NCBI GenBank assembly: GCA_020850755.1
Contig: JADZEB010000051.1
Location: 29,173-93,172, forward strand
Length of the DNA: 64,000 nucleotides
Direction of reading: 5' to 3'
Source: Alphaproteobacteria bacterium
GTDB taxonomy: Bacteria; Pseudomonadota; Alphaproteobacteria; Acetobacterales; Acetobacteraceae
The notes under the pieces are model-generated. The model did not search any database. It was not told the origin of the DNA and worked only from the letters and a program-made list of their open reading frames with translations. The position numbers were made by a program, and so were the translations under genes. This document shows, piece by piece, positions 26,103-34,978 of the stretch (position 1 is the stretch's first letter; every line of letters starts with the position of its first letter).

Positions 26103-27002
26103 GTGTCCTTCACCGATCTCCTGACACCAGTCTTGATGGGGCAGGTCCTGCTCGACGGGATGTCGATCAGCTCGATCTACATCCTGATCGCGCTCGGCTT
26201 CACGCTGCTGTTCGGCATCATGCGCGTGGTGAACTTCGCGCATGGCGAATTCGCGATGCTGGGCGGCTGGGGCCTCTACTACCTCTACGGCCAGTTCAAC
26301 GTGCCCTTCCTGCTGGCGGTGCCGCTGGCGGGAGCGATCGTGGCCGTATGCAGCCTCGTGTTCGAGCAGTTCGTGTTCCGCTTCTTCTACCAGAAGATGT
26401 TCCAGAGCATGATCGGCCTGCTCGGCCTGTCGACCGCGATGATCTACACGGCGGTCATCATCTGGGACGCCTACGAGCGCCAGATTCCGCCGGCCTTCAC
26501 CTCCACCCTCGAATTCGGCGAGAGCATCTTCGGCGAGAGCCTGCTCCTGCCGACCGATCGCGTGGTGGTGTTCCTGGTGTCGATGGCCACGCTGGCGGCG
26601 TTCTACTTCCTGATCATGCACACGCGCATGGGCCTTGGCATGCGCGCCGCGGCGCAGGACGTGGAGGTGGCCGAGGCGATGGGCATCCGCACCCGCACCG
26701 TCTATCGCCAGGCGTTCCTGCTCGCGATCTTCATGACCGCGGTCGCCGGCGCGCTCTACGGCCAGATCTACTTCCTCTCCTACGAACTCGGCAGCCAGCC
26801 GCTGCTCAAGGCCTTCATCGTCGTCATCCTGGGCGGCATGGGCTCGATCCCCGGCGCCGCGCTTGGCGGAGTGATCCTGGGCATGAGCGAGACCTTCCTT
26901 GCCACGCTGTTCGGTGCGGCGGTTTCGAACTTCGTCTCCTTCGGCGTGGTGATCCTGATCCTGATCATCCGCCCGTGGGGCCTCCTGGGTAAGCCCGAAT
27001 GA
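26103..27002 (+). CDS. livH: ABC transporter permease, LivH type
   Basis: First permease of the branched-chain amino-acid-type importer, 299 residues with about eight hydrophobic segments. The opening SIYILIALGFTLLFGIMRVV followed by NFAHGEFAML is diagnostic of LivH. The loop GMRAAAQDVEVAEAMGIRTR is the EAA-like cytoplasmic motif contacting the ATPases. The likely start is a GTG at 26103. The last bases overlap the livM start (ATGA), so the two permeases are translationally coupled. Confidence 0.95.
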   Translation: MSFTDLLTPVLMGQVLLDGMSISSIYILIALGFTLLFGIMRVVNFAHGEFAMLGGWGLYYLYGQFNVPFLLAVPLAGAIVAVCSLVFEQFVFRFFYQKMFQSMIGLLGLSTAMIYTAVIIWDAYERQIPPAFTSTLEFGESIFGESLLLPTDRVVVFLVSMATLAAFYFLIMHTRMGLGMRAAAQDVEVAEAMGIRTRTVYRQAFLLAIFMTAVAGALYGQIYFLSYELGSQPLLKAFIVVILGGMGSIPGAALGGVILGMSETFLATLFGAAVSNFVSFGVVILILIIRPWGLLGKPE

Positions 27003-28021
27003 GCCCGCAAGCCCCCCTCTCCCTCGGCGCGGCGCCGCCGCGCACCATGCCCGGCGCGGGCCTGCTCGCGATATCCGCCTTGGCGGGCGCGGTGCTGCTG
27101 GCCTGGCCGATCGTTTTCCAGGGTTCGTTCCTGGTCTATATCGCGACCCTGGTGATGCAGTTCTCGATCGGGGCCTGCTCGCTCCAGCTGATCATCCGCA
27201 CCGGCCATATCAGCATGAGCCACCAGGCCTTCGTCGGCATCGGCGGCTACACCTCGGTGATCCTGGTGATGAAGGCGGGCTGGGCGTGGCACTTCGCCCT
27301 CCTGGCCGCGATCGCCGCCCCGGCGCTGGCGGGTGCCGTCATCGGCCCGATCCTGTTGCGCCTGACCGGCAAGTATTTCGTGCTGGTGACCTTCCTTTTC
27401 GGCGAGATCGTGCGCCTCGTGTTCATCGACTGGCAGTCGATGACCGGCGGCTCGAACGGCATCTTCGAGATCCCCAAGCCCTATCCCTGGATGAACGACC
27501 CGACCGCCTACTACTATGTCTCGCTCGGCTTCGCGGTGGCCTGCGTCGGCTTCTGCATCCGCCTGATGCGCAGCGAGATCGGGCGCGCGATCGACGCCAT
27601 GCGCGAGGGGCCGAACCTCACCGAATGCGCCGGCGTGCCGGTGTTCCGCATCAAGGTGGTGATGTTCATCATCGCCTGCGGCCTGTCCGGCGTCATGGGC
27701 AGCCTGAACGCGCACATGAACAACGTCATCACGCCGGGCAATTACGGGCCGATGGAAAGCCTGAACCTCGTCGTGATGAACGTGCTCGGCGGCATGACCA
27801 ACATGGCCGGCGCGATCATCGGCGCGGTGTTCCTGATCGCGTTGCCGGAACTGCTGCGCGGCTATGTGGAATGGCAGCGCGTCTTCTACGGCATCATCCT
27901 GATCGTGGTCATGGCCAGCATGCCCGGCGGCATGGTCGAGCTGCTGGCGCGGCTGCGCAGCCGGCTCACCGGTCGCGAGGCGCATCTTGCCAGCGCCGTT
28001 GCCGCGGAGGGCCGCACATGA
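26999..28021 (+). CDS. livM: ABC transporter permease, LivM type
   Basis: Second permease of the same importer, 340 residues. It shows the LivM hallmarks GHISMSHQAFVGIGGYTSVI, LTGKYFVLVTFLFGEIVRLV and the cytoplasmic AIDAMREGPNLTECAGVPVF loop. Multiple hydrophobic helices span the chain. Both ends overlap neighbouring genes by four bases (livH upstream, livG downstream), a tight operon arrangement. Confidence 0.95.
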   Translation: MSPQAPLSLGAAPPRTMPGAGLLAISALAGAVLLAWPIVFQGSFLVYIATLVMQFSIGACSLQLIIRTGHISMSHQAFVGIGGYTSVILVMKAGWAWHFALLAAIAAPALAGAVIGPILLRLTGKYFVLVTFLFGEIVRLVFIDWQSMTGGSNGIFEIPKPYPWMNDPTAYYYVSLGFAVACVGFCIRLMRSEIGRAIDAMREGPNLTECAGVPVFRIKVVMFIIACGLSGVMGSLNAHMNNVITPGNYGPMESLNLVVMNVLGGMTNMAGAIIGAVFLIALPELLRGYVEWQRVFYGIILIVVMASMPGGMVELLARLRSRLTGREAHLASAVAAEGRT

Positions 28022-28816
28022 GCACGGGCGGCGCCCCGCTTCTGGCCGTCGAGGGTCTGTCCATGACCTTCGGCGCGCTCAAGGCCGTGCAGGACCTGTC
28101 CTTCACGGTCCATGACGGCGAGATCCTGGGCATCATCGGCCCGAACGGCGCCGGCAAGACCACCGCCGTGAACGCCATCTCCGGCACCTTCAAGCCGACC
28201 GCCGGCAGGGTCACCTTCGACGGGCACCTGGTCACCGGCTTCGCCCCGCACCGGCTGGCCGAGCTTGGCCTCGTGCGCACCTACCAGGCGACCACCGTCT
28301 ACGGCACCCAGACGGTGCGGGAGAATTGCCGGCGCGGGGCCTTCCTGCACCTCTATCCCGGCTTCTTCGACGCGCTGATCAGTTCGGCCAAGGCGCGCGC
28401 CATGCGCGCCGCCGTGGAGAAGGAGATCGACCGCCTGCTGGACTGGCTCGGCCTCGCGCAATTCGCCGACACCGAGGCGCGCAACCTGCCCTATGGCGTG
28501 CAGAAGACGCTGGGCATGGCGATCGCCATGGCCGCGCGCCCGCGCCTGATCATGCTCGACGAGCCGGTGGCCGGCCTGTCGGCCGAGGAAACCGACCATG
28601 TGCGCGACACGATCAAGCGCATCCGCGCCTCCGGTATTTCCGCGATCGTGATCGACCACAATATGCGCTTCATCTCCGGCCTGTGCGACCGCGTCCTGGT
28701 GATCCATCACGGCCAGGAACTTGCGATTGGCACCCCGGCCGAGGTGATGAGCCATCCGGACGTGATCGAAGCCTATCTGGGCAAGGGACACGCCGCCGCC
28801 ACTGCGAAAGCCAACC

Positions 28817-28836
<20 letters not shown>
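28018..28836 (+). CDS. livG: ABC transporter ATP-binding protein, LivG type
   Basis: ATPase of the importer, 272 residues. Walker A is GPNGAGKTTAVN, and the Walker B region is RLIMLDEPVAGLSAEE. The signature region reads LPYGVQKTLGMAIAMA, where the usual LSGGQ is replaced by LPYGVQK, as is typical for LivG/BraF proteins. The ATG at 28018 overlaps the livM stop. It overlaps livF by 20 bases. Confidence 0.95.
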
Positions 28837-29530
<694 letters not shown>

Positions 29531-29554
29531 ACGCGGCCCATCTCGCGAATCAAG

Positions 29555-29584
29555 ACGCCCGCCGCGGCCCAGCCCGGCGGGCGT
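29555..29584 (+). terminator. Terminator of the liv-type operon
   Basis: A perfect 10-bp stem (ACGCCCGCCG at 29555-29564, CGGCGGGCGT at 29575-29584) followed by TCTCGTT lies 24 bases after livF and 34 bases before the convergent end of the TerC-family gene. It can serve both strands. Confidence 0.7.
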
Positions 29585-29618
29585 TCTCGTTCCGGCGGCG
29601 GCAGCCAGCGCGCTTCGG

Positions 29619-30290
29619 CTAGAGGTGGAATGGCGCCGTGGCCCAGCCCATATACTCCGCCACCTCCCAGCCGCCCTCCCACACCATGCGGGCGGCGACA
29701 TAGACGATCACCAGCAGGCCGACCCAGGCGATCCAGCGGTGCTTCTCGATCAGCCGGGCGATGAAGCTCGCGGCAACGCCCATCAGCACCACCGACACGG
29801 CCAGGCCGAAGATCAGGATGATCGGGTGTTCCCTGGCCGCACCGGCCACCGCCAGCACATTGTCGAGCGACATCGACACGTCGGCGATGACGATCTGCCA
29901 CATCGCCTGGGCCATGGATTTGGGCTGCGACCCGGCCTCGGTTTCCGCATCGGCCAGCCGCTCCTCCATGGTGCGGGCGTCCTCGGCCATGTGGGTGAGT
30001 TCCTGGTACATCTTCCAGCACACCCACACCAGCAGCAGGCCGCCGATCAGAAGCAGGCCCTTCACCTGGAGAAGCTGCGTCGTCATCAGCGCGAAGCCGA
30101 TGCGCATGATTGCCGCGGCGCCGATGCCGAGGATGATCGCGCGGCGGCGTTGCTCGGGCGGCAGCCCGGCCGCCGCCAGCCCGACGACGATGGCATTGTC
30201 GCCGGCCAGCACGACGTCGATGATCAGGACCTCGATCATTGCCTTGAAGCCGGCCGCGGAAAACACTTCGGCAAACATCGCCTGCAACAT
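29619..30290 (-). CDS. TerC family integral membrane protein (copy 1)
   Basis: A 223-residue membrane protein of the TerC/YjbE family, members of which export or handle manganese or support metal loading of exported proteins. Seven or so hydrophobic segments are seen. Family motifs are IIDVVLAGDNAIVVGLAA and IVIADVSMSLDNVLAVAG; the acidic D/N pairs in both are the likely metal ligands. The protein is nearly a duplicate of the next gene upstream (30506-31156). The start at 30290 (MLQAMFAEVF) could equally be the ATG four codons later, which aligns with the paralogue. Confidence 0.9.
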   Translation of the reverse strand: MLQAMFAEVFSAAGFKAMIEVLIIDVVLAGDNAIVVGLAAAGLPPEQRRRAIILGIGAAAIMRIGFALMTTQLLQVKGLLLIGGLLLVWVCWKMYQELTHMAEDARTMEERLADAETEAGSQPKSMAQAMWQIVIADVSMSLDNVLAVAGAAREHPIILIFGLAVSVVLMGVAASFIARLIEKHRWIAWVGLLVIVYVAARMVWEGGWEVAEYMGWATAPFHL

Positions 30291-30383
30291 CGCCTGTCAC
30301 ACTCCGGGAACAAGCGGCCGGCCGAAGGCGATGGGCAGGCCGTCGCGGACGCGATGCCGGTCGGTGATCGGGCGTCCGCACAG

Positions 30384-30417
30384 GAAAAACGCCGCGCGGG
30401 GCCACAAATGGCCCCGC
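30384..30417 (-). terminator. Terminator between the two TerC-family genes
   Basis: On the minus strand GCGGGGCCA (30417-30409) and TGGCCCCGC (30404-30396) form a perfect 9-bp stem with a 4-base loop, followed after a few bases by TTTTT (30389-30385). This is a good intrinsic terminator for the upstream copy, so the two paralogues are probably transcribed separately or with attenuation. Confidence 0.65.
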
Positions 30418-30505
30418 AACGGGTGGGGACACTAGTCCAGCCGATGGATGCTGTCGAGGCCGGATGCCGGACCGCGCCGAGGCGGATGCACCGGTCCCGG
30501 CGGCG

Positions 30506-31156
30506 CTACCAGGGCAGGTAGGGACGCACCCCCATCTCGGGGTGGTAGATGCCGTCCCACATCATCTGCAGGGCGACATAGAGGATCACCACCAGACCCA
30601 CCCAGGCGATCCAGCGATGGCGCTCGATCAGCCGGGCGATGAAGCTCGCGGCCACGCCCATCAGCACCACCGAGACGGCCAGGCCGAACACCAGGATGTA
30701 GGGATGGTCCTTGGCCGCGCCCGCAACCGCCAGCACATTGTCGAGCGACATCGACACATCGGCGATGACGATCTGCCACATCGCCTGGGTCATGGTTTTC
30801 TGCTGCGCGTTGGCGGTGTTCTCGGCGTCGGCGAGCCGTTCCTCGACGGTGCGCGTATCCTCGGTCTGATGGCTGAGTTCCCGGTACATCTTCCAGCAGA
30901 CCCAGAGCAGCAGCAGGCCGCCGACGAAGAGCAGGCCGATGATCTGCAGGAGCTGGGTCGTGACCAGCGCGAAGCCGATGCGCATCAGCGTCGCCGCGCC
31001 GATGCCGATCATGATCGCGCGCCGCCGCTGCTCGGGCGGCAGGCCCGCCGCCGCCAGTCCCACCACGATCGCATTGTCGCCGGCCAGGACGATGTCGATG
31101 ATCAACACCTCGACCAGCGCCTTCAGGGCCGAAGGCGTGAACAGTTCGGCAAACAT
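30506..31156 (-). CDS. TerC family integral membrane protein (copy 2)
   Basis: A 216-residue paralogue of the TerC-family protein encoded just downstream, clearly a tandem duplication: long stretches such as GLAAAGLPPEQRRRAI and VIADVSMSLDNVLAVAGAA are identical. The differences lie mainly in the cytoplasmic loop (HQTEDTRTVEERLADAENTA against HMAEDARTMEERLADAETEA) and in the C-terminal tail. Both AGDN and LDN acidic motifs are kept, so both copies look functional. The leader (31157-31388) contains a hairpin but no recognisable yybP-ykoY manganese riboswitch. Confidence 0.9.
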   Translation of the reverse strand: MFAELFTPSALKALVEVLIIDIVLAGDNAIVVGLAAAGLPPEQRRRAIMIGIGAATLMRIGFALVTTQLLQIIGLLFVGGLLLLWVCWKMYRELSHQTEDTRTVEERLADAENTANAQQKTMTQAMWQIVIADVSMSLDNVLAVAGAAKDHPYILVFGLAVSVVLMGVAASFIARLIERHRWIAWVGLVVILYVALQMMWDGIYHPEMGVRPYLPW

Positions 31157-31236
31157 GCGAAGGAACCTCCCGGCGAGTTGCCATGCCTTCCGGGCGGCGT
31201 TCGGCGCTGAACAGGCGCTGGCCCGGCACGGTCACG

Positions 31237-31275
31237 CAGGCGCACGCAAGCCTTCACTGCCAGCTTGCGCCTGCC
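31237..31275. promoter_or_regulatory. Hairpin in the divergent TerC/purB intergenic region
   Basis: GCAGGCGCACGCAAGC (31237-31252) and GCTTGCGCCTGC (31264-31275) form a 12-bp stem with a 4-base bulge. It lies in the 232-bp gap between the divergent TerC-family and purB genes. It may be a leader structure of the TerC gene or an operator; no known riboswitch was recognised. Confidence 0.35.
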
Positions 31276-31388
31276 CAAACCGAGGCGACTTGGTCATCGG
31301 CAATGGCCTTGTCAACCCGGCAGCCCTGGGCCGATGATGCCGCCCCAACGCTTTCTTCCAGATAAGCCGCCCAGGCGCAAGGTGCCCC

Positions 31389-33146
31389 ATGATCCCCCGC
31401 TACAGCCGCCCCGAGATGGCCGCCATCTGGTCGGCCGAGAACCGCTATCGCATCTGGTTCGAGATCGAGGCCGTCGCCTGCGAGGCGATGGCCGATGCCG
31501 GCCAGATCCCGGCCGATGCCGCCCGCGCCATCCGCGATCGCGGCGGGGCGCGCATCGCCGCCATCTCGGCCGCCGATGTCGAGCGCATCGATGCGATCGA
31601 GCGCGAGACGCGCCACGACGTGATCGCCTTCCTGACCTGGCTCGGCGAGGGCATCGGGCCGGAGGCGCGCTACGTCCACCAGGGCATGACCAGCTCGGAC
31701 GTGCTCGACACCTGCCTGTCGGTGCAGCTGGTGCAGGCGGCCGACCTGCTGATCAGCGACACCGAGGCGCTGCTTGCCGTGCTGAAGAAGCGCGCCTTCG
31801 AGCACAAATACACGCTCACCATCGGGCGCAGCCACGGCATCCATGCCGAGCCGACCAGTTTCGGGCTCAAGCTCGCCGGGCACCATGCCGAATTCGCCCG
31901 CAACCTGGAGCGGCTGCGGGTCGCGCGCCAGGAGGTGGCAAGCTGCGCCATCTCGGGCGCGATCGGCACCTTCGCCCATCTCGACCCCGCGGTCGAGGCC
32001 AGGGTCGCCGCCCGGCTCGGCCTGCGCCCCGAGCCGGTCTCGACCCAGGTCATCCCGCGCGACCGGCATGCTGCCTTCTTCTGCGCGCTCGGCCTTGTCG
32101 CTTCCGGGATCGAACGGCTGGCGACCGAGGTGCGCCACCTCCAGCGCAGCGAGATGCGCGAGGCCGAGGAGTTCTTCCATCCCGGCCAGAAGGGCAGCTC
32201 GGCGATGCCGCACAAGCGCAACCCGGTGCTGTCGGAGAATCTCACCGGGCTGGCGCGCATCGTGCGCGCGGCGGTGGTGCCGGCGCTGGAGAATGTCACG
32301 CTCTGGCACGAGCGCGACATCAGCCACTCCTCGGTCGAGCGCGTGTTCGCGCCCGATGCCACGATCGCGCTCGATTTCGCGCTCGGCCGCCTGGCCGGGA
32401 TGATGGAGAAGCTCGTCGTCTATCCCGAGCGGATGGCGGCCAATCTGCGCGCCTTGGGCGGCGTCGTGCACAGCCAGGAGGTGCTGCTGGCCCTGACCCA
32501 GGCCGGCATGAGCCGCGAGGATGCCTACAAGGCGGTGCAGCGCAACGCGATGGCGGTGTGGGGCAGCCTGGACGAAGGGCCGGCCGCGAGCGGCGATCTG
32601 TTCCGCGCCCGCCTTGCCGCCGACCCCGAGGTTTCGGCGCTGCTGTCGATGGCCGCCTTGCGCGACCTGTTCGACCCGCGCCGCCATCTGCGCCACCTGG
32701 ACACGCTGTTCCTGCGCGTCTTCGGCGAGAAGGGACCGGCGGCGCCGGCGGGCTGGAACGACCTCCTGCCCGCCCCGTCGATCTCGGTGGCGATGAAGCC
32801 CGCGCCCGAAGTGGCGCCCGGAGCGGCGGCGGTGAAGCAGGAACCGGCGTCACGCCCCAGCACCTTCGCGCCGAAGGAGAGCCCGTTCGCGGGACCCGCG
32901 ATCGGGATGGGCATCACCACGAGCCCGCCGCCCGCCACGCCGCACGGTGCTGCGCCCCCCGCGGCGCCGGCCCCGGCCGGTGCGGCCGGTCAGACCGACG
33001 CGGAGAAGAAGGAAGCCGAGAAGAAGGAAGCCGAGAAGAAGGAGCAGCGGCCATCGACCTTCGCGCCCAAGGAAAGCCCGTTCGGCGGCCCCGCGATCGG
33101 CATCGGCTTCGGCACAGGTCCCGCCGAGCGCAAGCCGAAGGGCTGA
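31389..33146 (+). CDS. purB: Adenylosuccinate lyase with unusual C-terminal extension
   Basis: Cleaves SAICAR and adenylosuccinate in purine synthesis. The catalytic domain (residues 1 to about 445) is normal: MIPRYSRPEMAAIWSAENRY, GMTSSDVLDTCLSVQL, IGRSHGIHAEP and the signature loop KGSSAMPHKRNP. The remaining 140 or so residues are extra. They are Pro/Ala-rich and contain RPSTFAPKESPF followed by GPAIG twice (residues about 489-508 and 554-573), separated by three AEKKE units (538-552). The extension is in frame with no sign of a frameshift. Its function is unknown; it looks disordered. Confidence 0.95.
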   Translation: MIPRYSRPEMAAIWSAENRYRIWFEIEAVACEAMADAGQIPADAARAIRDRGGARIAAISAADVERIDAIERETRHDVIAFLTWLGEGIGPEARYVHQGMTSSDVLDTCLSVQLVQAADLLISDTEALLAVLKKRAFEHKYTLTIGRSHGIHAEPTSFGLKLAGHHAEFARNLERLRVARQEVASCAISGAIGTFAHLDPAVEARVAARLGLRPEPVSTQVIPRDRHAAFFCALGLVASGIERLATEVRHLQRSEMREAEEFFHPGQKGSSAMPHKRNPVLSENLTGLARIVRAAVVPALENVTLWHERDISHSSVERVFAPDATIALDFALGRLAGMMEKLVVYPERMAANLRALGGVVHSQEVLLALTQAGMSREDAYKAVQRNAMAVWGSLDEGPAASGDLFRARLAADPEVSALLSMAALRDLFDPRRHLRHLDTLFLRVFGEKGPAAPAGWNDLLPAPSISVAMKPAPEVAPGAAAVKQEPASRPSTFAPKESPFAGPAIGMGITTSPPPATPHGAAPPAAPAPAGAAGQTDAEKKEAEKKEAEKKEQRPSTFAPKESPFGGPAIGIGFGTGPAERKPKG

Positions 33147-33349
33147 GGCGGCAGGGTCAAGCCGCGAGGTCGCGCCACCAGGTCGAGCGAGGGTCGGGAA
33201 TGGCGCTCCCGGCGCCGCGCGGTGCCGGCACACGGAGGGGCGTAGCCGCTAGTCGGGCGCCTGGCGCCGGCGTCTCCACTATCGGCCACGCAGGGGCGGC
33301 CCGGGCCCACAGGCCCGCGCGGCCATCCCTCCAGCACGCTCGGGGTGCC

Positions 33350-33414
33350 GGCGCCGAGGGTCGGGCGCCGAGGGTCGGACACAGAGGGGCGGGCGCAGAG
33401 GGGCGGGCGCAGAG
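33350..33414. repeat. Two adjacent 14-bp tandem repeats
   Basis: GGCGCCGAGGGTCG occurs at 33350-33363 and 33364-33377. CAGAGGGGCGGGCG occurs at 33382-33395 and 33396-33409, followed by a partial CAGAG. Both units are exact, suggesting recent slippage or a minisatellite that could vary between strains. Confidence 0.8.
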
Positions 33415-33590
33415 CCTAGGTGCGGCGGGTGGCGCGCGACGGACGGCTGCCGGCCGGGACGCGCCACGCCCGCGCCCAGACGGGCCGGGAACGTTGTTCG
33501 ACCATCGCGTCGGGCAGGAGCGCGGACAGGTCGGCCGGATCGCAGTGCGCCCAGCCAACTCCGGTCGCTGTCGCTCAATCGGAAAGTCCC

Positions 33591-33607
33591 GCCCGCGCGG
33601 AGCGGGC
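33591..33607 (-). terminator. Possible terminator of the zeta-inhibitor gene
   Basis: On the minus strand a 6-bp stem GCCCGC/GCGGGC with a 5-base loop is followed by GGGACTTTCC. It begins 26 bases past the gene's stop codon. The stem is short, so this is only a weak candidate. Confidence 0.35.
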
Positions 33608-33632
33608 CTGTCGCGTAGCGCCTGGGCGCAGC

Positions 33633-33968
33633 CTACTTCTTGCCGATCTCGGCCATGATCTGATCGCGCGCCTTGCCGAGCAGCGCCTCGTATTCGTGGC
33701 GCAGCGCGGCCTCGGCGATGGCGGCGTTGGCGGCGTTCAGGTCCTGCTCGACCTTGCGGAGCACATCGTCATGCCCGGCCTCCTTGAAGTCGGCGGCGAC
33801 GACTTCCTTGGCATAGGCCTCGGCCTCGGCGCCGGTCTTGCCAAGCTTGCCCGCAACCCACAGGCCGAACAGGCGGTTGCGGCGCGACTCGACCCGGAAC
33901 TGGGTCTCCTGGTCGAGCTTGTACTTGGCTTCGAAGCCCTTCTCGCGCTCGCTGAACGCGTTGCTCAT
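33633..33968 (-). CDS. DUF1476 protein, F1-ATPase zeta inhibitor
   Basis: A 111-residue helical protein of the alphaproteobacterial zeta-subunit family. In Paracoccus denitrificans this protein blocks ATP hydrolysis by the F1Fo-ATP synthase through its N-terminal inhibitory helix. The family pattern is clear: FSEREKGFEAKYKLDQETQF at the start (the inhibitory region), RNRLFGLWVAGKLG, and the C-terminal four-helix part. Start and length agree with the family. The 5' leader contains direct repeats of GACGACACGACAAG-like sequence (33966-34010). Confidence 0.93.
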   Translation of the reverse strand: MSNAFSEREKGFEAKYKLDQETQFRVESRRNRLFGLWVAGKLGKTGAEAEAYAKEVVAADFKEAGHDDVLRKVEQDLNAANAAIAEAALRHEYEALLGKARDQIMAEIGKK

Positions 33969-34217
33969 CGTCGTGACCCTTGTCGTGTCGTGTCGTCAAT
34001 CTTGTCGTGTCGTCGGTCTTGCCGTCGCGTGCCCACGGCGCCGCCAGGAGCAGAGTTGACGCCGGCCAGCCCCCATCCGAAGTTGAGGACGACGCCCGGC
34101 ATCGGTGCCGGCGGCGGCCCTGGGTCTAGCAGAGCCAGGGCCGCCGAGTCCATGCAGGCCGAGGCCCCTCGGCCATATATCGTTCCGATCCGCGCAACGT
34201 CCAGGGCCCGCCGCCGC

Positions 34218-34964
34218 ATGTGCACCGTCCTTGCCCTGATCCGCCCCGGCGAGCCCTGGCCGGTGCTGCTGGCCGCCAACCGCGACGAACTGATCGCCCG
34301 GCCCTGGGACCCGCCCGGGGCGCACTGGCCCGAGCGGCCGGGGGTCGTCGCCGGGCGCGACCGCAGCGCCGGCGGCTCCTGGCTCGGCATGAACCGGGCC
34401 GGGCTGGTGGCAAGCGTGCTCAACCGTCCTGGCAGCCTCGGGCCGGCGCCGGGCAAGCGCAGCCGGGGCGAGCTCGTGCTGGACGCGCTCGGCCATGACC
34501 GCGCCGAGACGGCGCTCGGCGCGATCCTGGCCCTGCCGGCAGGCGAATGGCGGCCCTTCAACATGGTGCTGGCCGGGCGCGACGGCGCCTTCTGGCTGCG
34601 CAGCGAGGGCCACGGCCCGGTCACGGCCGAGCCGCTGCCGCCCGGCCTGTCGATGATCACCGCGCACGATCGCAACAGCGCGGACAGCCTGCGCGTGCGC
34701 GCCTGGCTGCCGCGCTTCGCCACGGCCCCCGCCCCCGACCCCGAGGCAGGCGACTGGTCCTCCTGGCGCGACCTCCTCGCCAGCCGCGCCCATGACGGCA
34801 CCGACGGGCCGGGCGGGGCGCTGACCATCCCGCCGCGCGATGGCTATGGCACGATCTGCTCCTCGCTGATCGCGCTGCCGGCGGCGGCGGGGCGCGCGCC
34901 GGTATGGCTGTTCGCCCCCGGCCCGCCCGACCGCACCGACTACGCGCCCGTGACCATCGCCTGA
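34218..34964 (+). CDS. NRDE family (TANGO2-like) protein
   Basis: A 248-residue protein named for the N-R-D-E motif, seen here as LLAANRDELIARPWDPP. The start MCTVLALI is typical: family members begin MCxx with the cysteine probably acting after methionine removal, as in Ntn-type hydrolases. Human TANGO2 and bacterial relatives are linked to haem handling and lipid metabolism, but the reaction is unsettled. GRDRSAGGSWLGMNRAGLVA and TICSSLIAL are also conserved. The next gene (iminopeptidase) starts 14 bases downstream, so they form an operon. Confidence 0.9.
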   Translation: MCTVLALIRPGEPWPVLLAANRDELIARPWDPPGAHWPERPGVVAGRDRSAGGSWLGMNRAGLVASVLNRPGSLGPAPGKRSRGELVLDALGHDRAETALGAILALPAGEWRPFNMVLAGRDGAFWLRSEGHGPVTAEPLPPGLSMITAHDRNSADSLRVRAWLPRFATAPAPDPEAGDWSSWRDLLASRAHDGTDGPGGALTIPPRDGYGTICSSLIALPAAAGRAPVWLFAPGPPDRTDYAPVTIA

Positions 34965-34978
34965 ACGATACCGGGGAC

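Larger units (their letters stand above)
33147..33632. other. 486-bp intergenic region with short tandem repeats
   Basis: No credible gene is seen between the convergent purB and zeta-inhibitor genes. The region holds two adjacent families of 14-bp tandem repeats (33350-33414) and a hairpin next to the zeta gene (33591-33607). Codon use in the open frames is random-looking and none resembles a known protein. Confidence 0.55.

Noticed and set aside
31157..31388. A yybP-ykoY (manganese) riboswitch upstream of the TerC genes
   Set aside because: The conserved core sequences of that riboswitch were not found on the minus strand; only a simple hairpin is present.
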